Notes: a model not told the origin generated them from the letters alone. A stretch of DNA of 64,000 bases from Clavaria fumosa (GCA_951802425.1 OX637803.1:3162001-3226000); one strand, 5' to 3'. Positions 21,655-34,095 are shown, numbered from the stretch's first letter. Translations and numbers: made by a program.

Positions 21655-22915
21655 GGGCACATCTGGCTGCCCACTGCCACTGCCGCTGCTGTTACCTCTA
21701 TCATCGCTGCTGCCACTGCCACTGCCACCCTCGCCTCCTGTCGTTGTCATTGTCCCTGGGGGAAAGGGAGGAGAAGTAGAGAGAGAGGAGGGGAGGCATG
21801 GGGGGGCACCGCTGCTGCCGCTGCTGCTGTCGTCACCTGGGGCAGGGAAGAGAGGAGAGAAGGGGGAGAGGGAGCCACCACCGCCACTGTTGTCACAGTT
21901 CTCAACCTGTAGATAGAAGAAGAAAAAGTTAACCTGTATAGATAGAAGAAGAAAAAAGAGAAAAGAGAGGGGGAGAGGACACACCTGCTGCTGCTGCTGC
22001 CGCTGCCACTGCTGCCCTCGCCTTTGTCGCTGCAGCCATCGCTGTCACCTCTGTCACTGCCTCCATCGCGGCCGCCACTGTCACTGTCACCTCCATCACT
22101 GTCACCTCTGTCGCTGTTGCCTCTGTCGCCGCTGCCACCTCTGTTGCCGCTGCCGTCACTGTCACCTCTGTCGCCGCTGCCGTTGCTGTTGAAGAAGAAA
22201 AAAGAGAAAAGAGAGGGAGAGAGGACACACCTGCTGCAGCCACCGCCGCCGCTGCCATTGCCGCCCTCGCCTTTGTCACTGCAGCCATCGCTGTCACCTC
22301 TGTCGCTGCTGCTGTCGCTGTCACCTCTGTCGTTGCTGTCACCTCTGTCGCCGCTGCTGTCACTGTTGCCTCTGTTGCCGCCTCTGTTGCCACTGCCAGT
22401 GTTGCTGCCTCCATCGCTGTCGCCTCTGTCACTACCACAGTCATGGTCGCTGTTGCCTCTGTCACCACCATGGTCGCGGTCGCTGTCGCCTCTATCGCCG
22501 CTCTCCTCACCCTGTCGTTACTGTCACCTCTGTCGCCTCCGTCGCCACTGCCGTCACCTCCGTTGCCGCCGCCGCCGCTGTCACCTCTGTGGCCACTGCC
22601 ATCGCCGCTCTCTTCACCCTGTCGTTGTCATCATTGCTGTCACCTCTGTCACCACTGCTGTCGCTGTCGCCTCCGTCGCCTCCATTGCCATTGCCATCAC
22701 TGTCGCTGTCGCCTCCGTCACCTCCATTGCTGTTGCCGTCACTGTTGCCTCTGTGGCCACCGCCATCGCCGTCGCCTCCATCACCGCTCTCGTCACCCTG
22801 TTGTCGCCGTCGTCGCTGAAGAGAGGAGAGAGAGAGGAGAAAAAGAGAAGGAGGAGAGGGCTCACCTGGGGGGAGAGGGAGCCACCGCTGCCACTGTCGT
22901 CCTCATCATCATCAA
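21655..22915. repeat. Trinucleotide-type GCC/CTG minisatellite with interspersed purine blocks
   Basis: Irregular runs of CTGTCACCTCTGTCGCCGCTG fill the region. A purine block (GAAGAAGAAAAAAGAGAAAAGAGAG followed by GGACACACCTGCTGC) recurs at about 21940, 22190 and, diverged, 22930, so a larger unit of about 250 bp has been duplicated. The long ORFs here are low-complexity artefacts. Confidence 0.85.
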
Positions 22916-23009
22916 CCTGTTAGAAAGAAGAAGAAGAAAAAAGAAAAGAGGAAAAGGGGGAGAGGATGCACCTGCCACCACCACTGCCACCATCACCATT
23001 GCCTCTGTT

Positions 23010-23150
23010 GCTTTGAGTCAGTCAGAGGGAGAGAGGGAGAGACCTTATGTCAGTCAGAGGGAGAGAGGGAAAGACCTTGCCTCAGTTCAGAGGGAGAGAG
23101 TGAGAGAAGGAGAGAGGGAGGGAGAGACCTTTGCCTCAGTCAGAGGAGAG
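23010..23150. repeat. GTCAGAGGGAGAGAGGGAGAG tandem repeat
   Basis: About four copies of a unit near 30-37 bp built on CAGTCAGAGGGAGAGAG and GACCTTGCCT. Confidence 0.75.
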
Positions 23151-23695
23151 AGAGAAGGCGTGATACTGTTGTTCATCACATCTGAGTTTAAAATGGCCAT
23201 GATGTGGAATCGCTCGTACATGTTAAAAACTTTTTCAAAATTCATGAAAAAAATATTGTAGGGTATGATACAGAGTTCCTATGAGCTGTCAAAATTTGGA
23301 GAGATTTCCTCCAGAACTTCTTGAGATATAGACTAAGTAATGAGTTTGAGTTTAAATGGCAGAGTAAGAAAGGGAAAAAGTTCCCGCAGTAAAATTCATG
23401 AATGAACAAAAACGCGCCAAAAAATCCCCGCAAAATCGAGGAATGAACGATCCTTCCATAAACGGAAGGACTCGTAATCAAGAACTCATAATTCCCTCCC
23501 AGACTTTACTCCACCCGACCCCCGTGACATAGACATAACACATGCAGCATGTCATTATCAATTCAAACAGGAAAAGCATACTCATCTTACCTTTTGTCTT
23601 CTTCCAGCTCCTTCTCTGCTGCCTCCTGCAGCATGTCCTGCTGTGTTCCTACTTCCAAGAGGTCTCCCACCAGACATCTGAGAGGGCAGCAGTGG
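23151..23695. other. No gene recognised
   Basis: Sequence between two minisatellites. I see no coding or RNA feature that can be supported. Confidence 0.4.
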
Positions 23696-23699
23696 TGGG

Positions 23700-24290
23700 G
23701 AAGTGGGGCAGCGAGACAGCAAGGCAGCAGGGCGGCAGGGTGGCAGGCCAGCAGGCCAGCGGGGCAGCAGGGCGACAGGTGAGCGGGGCAGCAGGGCGAC
23801 AGGTGAGCGGGCGGCGGGCCAGCAGGCCAGCAGGGTGACAGGTGAGCGGGGCGGCGAGGCAGCAGGGTGGTGAGGCAGTGGGGCAGCGGGGCAGCAGGGC
23901 GGCGAGGCAGCAGGGCGACGGGGCAGTGGGGCAGCAGGGCAGTGGGGTGACAGGGCAGTGGGGCAGCAGGGCAGTGGGGTGACAGGGCAGCAGGGCAACA
24001 GGGCAGTGGGGCAGCAGGGCAGTGGGGTGACAGGGCAGCAGGGCGACAGGGCAGCAGGGCGACAGGGCAGTGGGGCAGCAGGGCAGTGGGGTGACAGGGC
24101 AGCAGGGCAGTGGGGTGACAGGGCAGCAGGGCAGTGGGGTGACAGGGCAGCAGGGCAGTGGGGTGACAGGGCAGCAGGGCAGTGGGGTGACAGGGCAGCA
24201 GGGCAGTGGGGTGACAGGGCAGCAGGGCAGTGGGGTGACAGGGCAGCAGGGCAGTGGGGTGACAGGGCAGCAGGTTCAGCAACAAAAAAA
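23700..24290. repeat. 24 bp minisatellite with near-perfect copies
   Basis: From about 24065 to 24270 the unit GGGCAGTGGGGTGACAGGGC plus AGCA repeats about eight times almost without change, which points to recent expansion. Degenerate copies extend left to 23700. A run of 13 or more G residues lies near 24417-24430. Confidence 0.92.
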
Positions 24291-24589
24291 GCAACAAGCA
24301 AAAGAAACGAACCGAAGAAACAAATTGCTTCGTGCAGGGCACCAGGCAGTGACAAGACAACGGGCAGCGGCGGGGGGCGAGGCAGCAGAGGCACGATGAG
24401 GGGCAGTGACAAGAGGGGGGGGGGGGGGGGTAGTGAGGTGGCAAGGGGAGGGCAGTGAGGTCGAGAGGCAGCGACGTCGAGAGGCAGCGAGGCCAAGAGG
24501 TGGCGAGGCGAGAGATGACGACAATGTGAGAGAAGAAAAAAAAGGAGGCTTATGCCAAATCCGGCTTATGCTGAATTAGTAGCACGGGG

Positions 24590-25081
24590 TATAACTAGTC
24601 ATGAAGTGACCATGCACATGTCCTACTAAGGTTGCAAGGGGTAAGGGAAACATAGGTAAGGTTGCAAACCTGACCAGTCATAGGTCACGACTTAGTTAAA
24701 TAATCATATAAGTAACTATAACTATGAAGAGGTGCTTTGGTCATAACTAGCATAGTTATAGATGACTGAGGAGAAGAAGGGAAGCATAATATGAAGTAGT
24801 GCTCAACTGGCCATCAGTGGTGCATTTCATTGTTAAGGTCGCAAGGTCCAAGAGTGGTCATGTGAGTGGCAGTAGTGACACAGGTGATGCTTAGTGATGC
24901 AGGTGACCTTGGGCAGGAAGTCACATGGGTAATGCTGGTAACGTGGGTAATGGTCATGATGCTGATAATGTATTGGTGCTGGCAGTGGTAGTGCCAAAGG
25001 TGCTGCATGGCAAGTCACGTGTTGGCTGAAGAAGATGTGTAACAGCGTATTGCGCATCGAGGTGATGGGTCCAGGCAGAGT
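24590..25081 (-). repeat. Inner half of an LTR split by the KDZ transposon
   Basis: Read on the minus strand, this segment matches the plus-strand LTR at about 51905-52360 along most of its length, for example ACCAGCATTACCCA, GATTATTTAACTAAG, GTCAGGTTTGCAAC and ATGACTAGTTATACCC. The other half of the same LTR lies at 49486-49705 on the far side of the KDZ element. The match ends near 24590, where repeat sequence takes over, so the LTR is truncated. Confidence 0.85.
25075..25081. repeat. Left target-site duplication of the KDZ element
   Basis: GCAGAGT directly precedes the inverted repeat that begins CACCCCCTTCAGCACACCC. The same 7 bases follow the right end at 49486-49492. An 8 bp reading (GGCAGAGT) is possible if the terminal base is assigned differently. 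Confidence 0.85.
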
Positions 25082-25948
25082 CACCCCCTTCAGCACACCC
25101 ACCCCCTATCCAAAAGGCCTAGCCAATTTTGACTGATGCCCTTTTTATGGGCCCAGCCGATCATCGGCTGAGATATAGCTTTATAGGCTTGGCCGATCAA
25201 CTTGATATACCAAAATCCTGCCAGGCATATAGGGATCCTATGGTAATGATGATACCCTTTCAAAAGGGCTGGCCGACAAACATTTTAGGAACCAGTGTAG
25301 AGAGTCTGAAGCACCCTATTCAAACATTTCTCTCACTTACATGACACATTAGATCAAAAAGCTGGGGATAAAGCATATGCACAAGATTAGGAAGCAAAGA
25401 TCAGATATGCTATTTGATAGACATGTAAATGACAAGGTCACCTGCATCATTTGAGACTCCTTATCATCTGAGACTCCTCCATGACAACTTAACATAGCTG
25501 GGTGAGATGAAAACAAATATCCCTTCTAATAGGTCTTCAAAGGGTAGAAGCAAATGTACTGATCGAATATGCAATGGAGCCATTATAAACTAGAGTGAAA
25601 TGTGGTTGTCACTTGATTCAGGATATTCTTTGGAAAAGGATGGCCTTAATATCCTTTCTGAAGAGTATTCTGAAGAGTATTCAAATCCACTTTGAATATG
25701 TGTTCTAAAGGAGAATGTATTGTTATTGTTCAAGTATGCAATGTAGAAGTTGTGCATGTGAGTCTGTCATCACACCTTGTGATTATATCATTCTGTGGCT
25801 GTGCCCGGGATCCCGGGTGTGACCATCACACTGTGACCAAATCTGCATCAGAGTATTCAAATCCACTTTGAATATGTGTTCTAAAGAAGAGGAGAATGTA
25901 TTAGTATTGTTCAGGATGAGCCTTTGTACACAAAAATAAGCCATTGTG
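25082..25948 (+). repeat. Left inverted repeat of the KDZ element
   Basis: This arm matches the reverse complement of the right arm with few changes. The first 200 bases hold four related motifs (GGCCTAGCCAATT, GGCCCAGCCGATCA, GGCTTGGCCGATCA, GGGCTGGCCGACAA, at about 25116, 25149, 25186 and 25265) that could bind transposase. Further in lies one copy of a unit of about 200 bp that carries the CCCGGGATCCCGGG palindrome, and part of a second. Confidence 0.88.
25797..25838 (+). promoter_or_regulatory. Palindromic module, left arm copy
   Basis: GGCTGTGCCCGGGATCCCGG followed by GTGTGACCATCACACTGTGACC. It combines a perfect 14 bp palindrome with a second dyad around TCACANTGTGA. The same module recurs upstream of element genes. 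Confidence 0.6.
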
Positions 25949-26362
25949 GTCAAGAATTAAATTGAGGAAGTGATGCAAGGCAGTATATAATGTGATATTC
26001 TTATAAAGAGACAAACCATTATAAAAGGACCCACATATGTGGTTCAATGGGGCACACTCCACCTTCAATAATCCAAGCAGGAATAATGAAGGAGGATATT
26101 ATTATCAGATATTGCTTATGAATCTTCTGAACAACATGATGCATCTAATAACAAGCCTCAAATATGCTTTCTGATAGGCACAGGTTCTTCAATGATCTAA
26201 TACAAAGCTGACTGATTCAGGAAGTGGATCATTATCTGAAATTCCTTAGAAAGGGCCAAACTATAGGCACCACAAAAGGACAGATTGCAAAAAAATATTA
26301 GAACCTAGTGAGACATCTTGATATGCACTACAAATGACTGTCACCAGTGTCAAGAATGATTT

Positions 26363-28455
26363 TCAGTGCTTCACCCTTGGTCGCAGTACCCGTTTCTTGG
26401 CATCCATGGAAGCCCTCTCTCTAGCCCTGGTCCTATATTGCTTAGACCTCTCCTCCTCTTCATCATGGTATACCCTTTTCCTCTTGGGCAGGCTGGGCCT
26501 TGCCTCCTTGTGGATCTGAACTGCCAGATGAGCAACAGGGCCATGAAAATTTCCATGCACACCCACATCATCCCACAGCCCTTGTTCTCCTGTCCACAAT
26601 TACATTATCTGTATTTTATTTATGCCAGAATGGAAAATTCTCACCTGGATGTTGCCTGTCATGGTCACCTTCTAACCCACTCCCCTCAATACCATCACCC
26701 TTTCGCATATCCACCTGCTTGCTCAGACAGGATTCTTCTGCATCACTGTCAGGGGGAACAGAAGCCTCAACCCTATCATCATTATCCCCATCATAGATGC
26801 ACCCCGAATCACTGTCTGACTCATCTGAGCCAATGTCCTCACTATGTGCATTTCAAATTTGCATGATGATGATGATGATGATGATATGAGAACACTCACT
26901 CAGTACTGATATGGACAGGCTGGACCTCTCGTTCTTTCCCCTTCTTGAGGGAGAGCCTCTTCACCTCTTTGTCAGATGACAATGATGGCTCTTGTTCAGG
27001 TTGCTGGTGATAGTTGACTAGATGCCTTGATGGCTTCCCTCTCTGGTGCTGTGGGAGAACATATTGAAACTGTAATATTTTTTGGCCCAAAGTCTGTCAG
27101 TGATGCAGGAAATCACAGAGCCTTCTGACACCGACATAATGCATTTTTGAAGGCTCGCAAATTTGCATTCCCTCTGGAAGGTATTCATGAGGAATAAACT
27201 TGTGTGGAGCATCAGCTATCAGTTGCCAAGGGACAGCAACCTTCTTGTTTTTTGTTGTATTGCCTACATGTTGGAAGTAACTTGTCAGACTTGGACTATT
27301 GAGCAAGACAGACTCATGATAAGTGATAGTAAAAAATGACCGCAAAATTTCTTTGAGTTGTGCGAGTGGTAGGTTGAGTTCCAAAGGAAGAATGGGCCAT
27401 CCCTCATGATCTGTTAGCAAATCCCATGGCACACTAACATCTCTTCCTTTCCTTGATGGCATCTCCTCTTCATCAACAAAAGGCTTCCTTTGAAACTCAT
27501 CTGAAATCCTGTCAGTACTTCCCCAACCTTGGCTTCACATCATTTTCTCACCATTCCATGTCTTAGCCAAATATTTATCCCACTCCTCCCACACCTCACT
27601 ACCAACTTTCTGAAATTGTGCCTTGAACCCACTAGTTACAGGTCCAGGGGTCTGAATCCTGGAGCATGTGTACAGAGAATTAATCTGATGGACCAGTGGG
27701 CATGCAATTGAGACTCACTTTGCCTTCTTTATACTCCCTTTCTCATCTTGCCAGCCAGTCAACATAAATAATTCAACACCCATCTGCTCCTTTGCAAAAT
27801 GGGCAAACTTCAGGGCCTCATGCATAAATGTGCGAGAAGCCAATCTCCAAGCAACATTTGAGCCATTCTACTGGTTGAGAAAGGTCAATTAAAATACTCA
27901 CACTCTGCACAGGAACTGGGACTGGCTCCCTATTCCATTTCTCCACCAACCCCATATATTTCTGATGCTCTTCTTGTGTTAGCTCTTGACAAATCTCAGT
28001 CCTAGCATGACAATATGAGCTGAGGAACTGGACTGATCCCCTCTCAGCATTTGACAACTCCTGGGCCCTGGCATTGATGATCCCTTTTTTGCACTGCTCC
28101 ACAACACGCTGGAGGGTCCACCTCTGTCGTTTGCTGAACTGAAGACCTTGGTTGCCATCATCTTCTGAACCAGAAGACTCCTCCCCTCCACTGACAGCCC
28201 TGTGGTTATTGTGGAGCCAATTGCAAATTTTCTATGAATAGACAAACATCAAATCAACTCAAGAGACACATAAAATGCATAGGTTACAGTGCTAAGATCC
28301 TCTGGGACACATTTGTTGTCCTGCTCAGCTGAATCCTTGATTTTCGCTTTGATTTGCTTGACAATTTCAAGGCGGTCTTTTGAGTTTGCCTGTCTGTAGG
28401 CTACAAGACTTTCTGTGAGTATTTTGGTATACTCTGGGGTCGTCCACCGTGTCAT
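26363..28455 (-). CDS. Spliced gene of unknown function in the KDZ element
   Basis: Start at ATG 28455 (MTRWTTPEYTKILTESL). About eight exons read on without a stop: KICNWLHNNH near 28230; RQRWTLQRVVEQCKKG and ELTQEEHQKYMGLVEKWN at 28140-27900; RTFMHEALKFAHFAKEQMG near 27830-27740; SEVWEEWDKYLAKTW near 27600; DEFQRKPFVDEEE and VPWQLIADAPHKFIPHEYL at 27500-27180; then charged exons ending with a basic tail (LPKRKRVYHDEEEE, KKRVLRPRVKH) at 26363. This resembles a repeated hypothetical family of mushroom genomes whose role I do not know. The basic tail suggests nuclear localisation. A palindromic module lies about 130 bp upstream. It seems to be the only minus-strand cargo gene free of premature stops. 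Confidence 0.7.
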
Positions 28456-28579
28456 TTTCTTTGCTAGCCTAACTGATAAAGCAGTGGCGTTGTTGGGAAG
28501 CAAGAAGTGGTGTGTCACATGAGAAAATAACTTGGCTCACGTGAGTCGCTTGTCACGGGTTGTGACTGTGACTTGCTGA

Positions 28580-28621
28580 GGCTGTGCCCAGGACCCCGGG
28601 CATGACAGTCACACTGTGACC
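28580..28621 (-). promoter_or_regulatory. Palindromic module upstream of the unknown cargo gene
   Basis: GGCTGTGCCCAGGACCCCGG followed by GCATGACAGTCACACTGTGACC, about 130 bp upstream of the ATG at 28455. A diverged inverted copy of this whole promoter region is present at 47410-47714. Confidence 0.55.
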
Positions 28622-28968
28622 ATAACTCTCTGTAAGAAAATCAACATGTCCTTTGAATATGTGAGCCTTGTGTATTTTTTAAAGGGTGCCTGTCCAACTG
28701 ATCAAACATTTGTAAATCATCAATTCAATAGCACCAAATAACCACATCTCGAATGGTACGGACTTTGGGGCTGTCTCTTTGTACATTTCTCATGAAACAA
28801 CCAGTCTTGGCAGGGTGGCAAGATATTTCTGAATACCCAGAGGTGATACAGACAAAATTGAGTGATCTAGAGTAGGATCTTTGTGTACTGTGCCTTGACG
28901 CGTTGCGACACACTTTGTTATTCCCATATCCATCCTACCGGTCCACCCCTGCCTTACCTGCTAATCCA

Positions 28969-29341
28969 ATGCCCTTTAAAGCCCTCTCTGTACACGTCAA
29001 ATCCCTGAAGAGGGGTAAAGCCAAGGATGCAAAACTTCGGGATGCAGTAGCAATGTACTGTCACGAACAGGAAAAACCTGCTAACTCATGGAAGGGTGCA
29101 CGCACAATTGCAAAGGAATTTGGCATTGAAAATCAATTGCAAAGGAATTTGGCATTGAAAATCAATGGCAAACTATCATAAAGCGAGCCAAGGGAGGCAG
29201 AAGTGTACAAGAGGCACACAAGCCTCATCAGAAGCTAACCCCGGCTGAAGAAGTAACACTCGCAGACTTCCTGGAACAATCTGCCACTCGTGGCTTCCCA
29301 CAAACTCTGCATAACATCAAACATAAGATCTGTGAAAAGTG
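28969..29341 (+). pseudogene. pogo/Tigger-like transposase N-terminal fragment
   Basis: The frame opens MPFKALSVHVKSL and reads SWKGARTIAKEFGIENQ, a psq-type helix-turn-helix. A 29 bp direct duplication (about 29107-29135 and 29136-29164) then shifts the frame. After it the true frame continues QTIIKRAKGGRSVQEAH, LTPAEEVTLADFLEQSA and RGFPQTLHNIKHKICEK and stops at TGA near 29341. These match the two DNA-binding helices of pogo/CENP-B transposases. The catalytic domain is absent, so this is a fragment carried within the KDZ element. Confidence 0.7.
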
Positions 29342-29497
29342 AGATATTGTGAACATTACAGGGAAAGGTTACATTTGGTGTCTAAAGTGGTGGTAGTATA
29401 CTGTATACATCAAGCAAGGGTTCCGCCGACTGAGTTGCACTTCCTAGTACATTTGCTCATGCTGTAATCTATGTCTAATCAAAATTGATGGCTAGGG

Positions 29498-32400
29498 TCA
29501 TCCATTGAAACCGCGCCTCTGTCTCACATGGACCAATGATTCCATGTCTGAATTATCTGTTGTATTGATTAGAAAATTTGCTGCATCTAGATGAAAGTAT
29601 ATAATGAAACATATACCATCACGCGGGGAGAGGGGCCTCTTAGAACGTATTGTCCCCAACTCAGAAGGGTCATCTCCTGCATCACTGTCCTCTTGCTCCT
29701 CTTCAGCATAAATTGGATCATCAGGCAGATCTTCCAGCTCCGTCCAAACTTGAGTATTGTCGTGGCGAAATATGTGGAAGACAGGGCCATCCCAGGAGAA
29801 CCAATGACCAGCACTGGGATCGTCATGGAGCAACTTCTGGAAGGCATCCAGAAGGTCTTGCCAGTCTTTGCAAATGTGCTCAAGTACTGCTGCAATCACC
29901 TGCTGTGCAGTGATTGTCAGTGGTGCCTTTTTCTCCCACCTTTTCATGTAAGAGCAAAGTGGAGCGCCAAACTGGATGAGCAGTTTGTAAAAGAGATATG
30001 ATGGGTTCACCCCCTGACCCCCAATCTCAAGAATATATCGATCAATAAACCAGCTTTGGAAGATCTGGTATTGCCACATTGCAACGTTTTGCTCTTCAAG
30101 TATTTCAGGTGGTGGTTTCCTCCCATGTGATTTGAGGCCAAGGGCTATCGAAAATTCAAGCATGTTCCCCACCATGATGATATTGAGGAGTCCATGTCTT
30201 GTTGTGACATTGGGGATGTGGGCAAGTGCCTCACCAAATGCTAAAACAATTATCAGATGACATACATAATGATGGAGAGATTCTACCATATTTGGATTTC
30301 CCTGTGACGTAGTGCTCAACCCATACCGCCATCATCTTGCACAGGTATGTGGTTGTCGATTGGTGCTCTTGATTGGTGATTATCGGGTTGAGCACAAACG
30401 TATGCAGGGCTGAAGCACAGCTGCGAGCCATCGTGGATGCACAATAAAAGTGCCGGCCATAAACAATCGTCGGCTCTGGGCCAAGCACAAAATGGAGTGT
30501 GCCAGGACGCATGAAACTGTTGGATTGTCAGTAAATATTGCACATGATAATTATTGCAACTCACAAAATATCTCCTGTCTTCAGGTGTATAGCCTCCGCA
30601 CATAAAAATTCTTTTCTGGTGCTACAATCACCCCAACTGAGGGGGAAGGCATGCATCGAAAAGATATTGCCACGACAGTCATAGTCTTCTGCATCTGTAC
30701 AGCGGCGCATCACCACCCACCATTTCGACCCTGACATAACAGTCGAAACAACTGCAAGGCCAACATCGTCCATATGAGGCATGCTGATCGTCCCACCAGT
30801 GGCTGCAATGCCCCAGATGAGGTCATCTTTGTCAGGTTGGTTTGCGAAGCCGTCCATCTTTTGCGTTTGGTGGCGTGCCCACTCATGAGTTGCAAAAGCA
30901 CTGATTTAGATATTGTTTCAGTTGTCATGTGTTAGAGCAACAAGTGGGACATGCCTGAATCAAGGTGGTGGAGGGAGGCTGAGGCTTCCCATCAGGAAGT
31001 CAAGGCCATTTAAAATCTGTCGTTTTGTAACATCACGTGTTGACTCCAGCAAATCGTGGAGTGTCCCAGTGCGGAGCAGACTTGATTCAGAGTGCTTTCA
31101 CATCTCGGCAACTATAGAAGCTGACTTAGATGAATCAACTTGAGAAATATTTTAGACTCACCTTGGAACACACATTCCTGATGTAGAGGAGCCAATGTTG
31201 ATAATCCCTCCTCGTCAAAGTTGAGGGTTGACATCAGCGTATTTGTAATAAGAATATGTCGACAGAATACCTCTTGAATGTCCAGACTTGTCATCTTCAT
31301 GAATTCCGTCCAGGTTGTGATGAATATTGCAGATGCATCTGGATAGAATGTTTGCGACCTGGCGGTTGGAAGACGATGCTTAGGGACCTGATTGACGTAT
31401 TGCTCTTCGACCATTTCTATTATGTCCATTAGGACAGGATACTCGCGGAATGCCTGTTTTATTTTGAGAGATATCCATGAAAAAAAGTGTAAAACGTACT
31501 GAATCTGAAGTCGTGAAATGCTCATAGATAGTTGGCTCAGTATCAGGATTTGCATCAAACATTTTGACTTTGATCAAGTGATTCTCCATCTGCATTGTGT
31601 GAATTAAGATATTACGCAGTAGTTGAGATGTTGCTTACCTTGGGGAGGGGTAAAGAGGAGAGCTCCTCCACTTTCTCTATGTGCTAAATAAAACAATTCA
31701 ATCAGCATTTGTTGGGGTGTCAATATAAGTCATACCTTGACCGTCAGGTCAATGATACTCCGAATTGGCTTCACGGCAGCCTTTCTACCATGGTGGATGG
31801 GTCCTGGTGGCTTTGTCTTGCCTTGGCCCACATGTGTATCCTGTGTCGCCTTTCCTTTCCCTTTCCTTGTCACAGGTTCCTCATCAGGGATCAACTCGTC
31901 ATCCTCATTCTCCTGGTCTGATTCACGCCGGAGTCTCTTTGCTGCCCTTCGTGCCGGACGATGAACTTGATCATCAACCTTGTGTTTCAGTGGCTTCACC
32001 AATGCACCTTCAGCTTCTTCAGTGTCTTGAGTGTCTGGGAGCTCCTTCTGGTTGTATTCGAGCATAGGGAAAATTGGTGTGTGCTCAATCAGACCTGCTT
32101 CATGAGCAGAAGTGATGCGCTGGGGATCTGCTTCCGGAGCAGGAATGACATCTTCGACATGCTCCGGGGGACCAGCTTCAAGAGCAATGATGGGCTCTGC
32201 TTCTTCTTCGATGGAACATGGTTTGGGAGCCATGATGACACGTTGGACTTGCCCTTTCTTTGCAGTCAGTTTCATTCAGGGACGAAAATATCAAAATAAC
32301 ATACGGGATGGGGAATACCAATCAATCTGAATTTCCGGCCCCTTGAACTGCACCTGAAGGTCTTGAAACTCCATAAGGAAGCTATTCAGGGCCGCTGATG

Positions 32401-33738
32401 AGTCACCGGTGAAGCTCGTTTGCATCAAGGCTCTCCACAATGCTTTCTCCGTCAATCCCAAAAACGCAGGCTTTTCGTTACCCAAGTACATTGCAGTCTA
32501 TATTGCCTGTTTTGTAAACACAATCTGACATAAAAATGAGGCACCCACCGATACCAAGAAACTTCGTCGCAGTTGCGACTGGTCAAATGCCCTTGTTGTC
32601 AGGGCAAAAAGAGGACTGATGGACAGGCAATAGTGGAAAAGTCCACAGACATGCTCAAAGAGCATCGGGCCAAGACGTTGATCTGTGAGTCTTGAGACAA
32701 GGCTGGAAGAAAGAGGAAGGCCCTCACTTTCTAGTTGTCTGTGTGAAAAAACTTAGTTGGAAATTTGGATAAGGCAAGTTATGTTGCTCTTACTCATTTA
32801 AAATATTGACCCAATCTTGGGTCGACTCAGCGAAGCCTGTGGCATTATTCTGAGAGAATGTTAGTTATAATTGCCAATAAAAAATTTGCTGGTCACATAC
32901 CAAGCCAAACCAAGTGATGGCAAATGCCATCATCTCAAAATTGAGAAGCACAGACTTCACCTGGATGTCTCACATTTGTTCTAGGCCCCCACCAAGGAAC
33001 TTTATGGTTTTGATCAGTTGTTCCTGCTTCGGGGTAGGGTTTGCAGGAAGGGAGGTGCCAAAATATGCCGCAGAATTCGTTAATGGATCCATGGCTTGAA
33101 AGCTTTGAGATCCTTGTGCTTTTTCGATGGGCTTGAGCCAATCCCTGATTGCACCAATATACTACAAAACATAAGAAACATGGAATAAGAAAAAAGAGAA
33201 AGAACACACATCACTAAACTTCTTTGGCATCTTCGGCAATTCAGATCGAGGAGCCTCGACAATGGAAAATGCCAACCGGTCTAAAAGGGCATGACGAAAA
33301 ACAAAGTGAGCAGCGCTCATCAAAGCCGATGTGTCGTGTTTCTCCCATTTCTCTCAGCTAACTAAGTCACTGTATGATGCCCGCAAGTATTTATTGACTG
33401 CTTTTTCCTTCTTAAGCGCTGCGCTTCCCGGTCCAAAACGATCCAGAGACTGAGCGATCAACTAGATGATAAGCTGTGATAAGCAAATAATCCTAAGTTT
33501 ATAATTTGAATTGAACCTTGCAGAGGGAAACCTGTTCCTCTCCTAAGTTGTGGTGCTGTCCCAGCCAAGTAGCAATGTTGCTTTCCAGAAGTCCAGGCTT
33601 CATGATGATGTCAGTCAACCAGGGATAGTTTTGGAAAACAGCACTCGTGTGGACTGTTTGAGGATCGAAGATGGTGAGCGATGCTGAAGTCGACATTTTG
33701 CTTGTCGAGGAAGAGAATTTGTTCATCGAAATAGACAT
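29498..33738 (-). pseudogene. JmjC-like 2-oxoglutarate oxygenase gene, multi-exon, decayed
   Basis: Probable start at ATG 33738 (TIFDPQTVHTSAVFQNYPWL) with many short exons. The middle (32275-31730) encodes an acidic-basic, likely disordered region with KRLRRESDQENEDDE and RKGKGKATQD, probably nuclear. The catalytic part at about 30880-30440 has WGIAATGGTISMPHMDDVG, with HxD as iron ligands, and PGTLHFVLGPEPTIVYGRHFY, with the distal histidine. A helical C-terminal part (FGAPLCSYMKRWEKKAPLTI) follows to about 29498. Two in-frame TGA codons, at 33356-33354 (VS*EKWEKHD) and 32972-32970 (EQM*DIQVK), replace expected arginines, so this copy is probably dead. JmjC proteins demethylate histones or hydroxylate proteins; the substrate here cannot be told. 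Exon joins are partly uncertain, and it could be two genes. Confidence 0.7.
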
Positions 33739-33805
33739 TGAAAGTGTGGTTTGGGAGTGAGTTTGAGTAACAAGGATTCGAGTACTAAGAAGGATGAAAT
33801 TGATG

Positions 33806-33863
33806 GTGGCAGTGCCCGGGATCCTGGGTGTTACATGTCACACCTGTTACACTGTCACAGGCC
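33806..33863 (-). promoter_or_regulatory. Palindromic module upstream of the JmjC-like gene
   Basis: GGCAGTGCCCGGGATCCTGG, then GTGTTACATGTCACACCTGT and a GTTACACTGTCACAGG tail, about 70-125 bp upstream of the ATG at 33738. It is more diverged than the end copies but keeps both dyads. Confidence 0.5.
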
Positions 33864-34095
33864 TCTTCTGCTTGAAATCTGAATGTAGCACAACCTGGGT
33901 GGTCTCCTTCTAATGACATGGAAGTGGTGTATGAGCACAGAAGGCTCCTAAATGAAAGGAAAGGTAACACAAGAAAAATAATGTCATTTGTAGTACAATT
34001 TTCAGCGATATCAGCACTAGGCGTCGCCGCTGGATGACACCTTCCTGTCCTTGGTGACTTCTTCCACTTCCTGACCACCGCCATCCCCTGTTGCA

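Noticed and set aside
22024..22923. Long Ser/Leu/Pro ORFs over the GCC/CTG array
   Set aside because: Low-complexity translation of trinucleotide-like repeats, open in several frames at once.
23700..24290. CRISPR-like array
   Set aside because: Units are contiguous 24 bp repeats without unique spacers, and the genome is eukaryotic.
23582..24496. ORFs of about 300 codons (CPAALSPH repeats) on the minus strand
   Set aside because: The 24 bp unit is divisible by three and has no stop, so openness carries no information.
28903..29181. 92-codon ORF as an independent small gene
   Set aside because: It is the frameshifted start of a pogo-like transposase fragment that continues in another frame after a 29 bp duplication.
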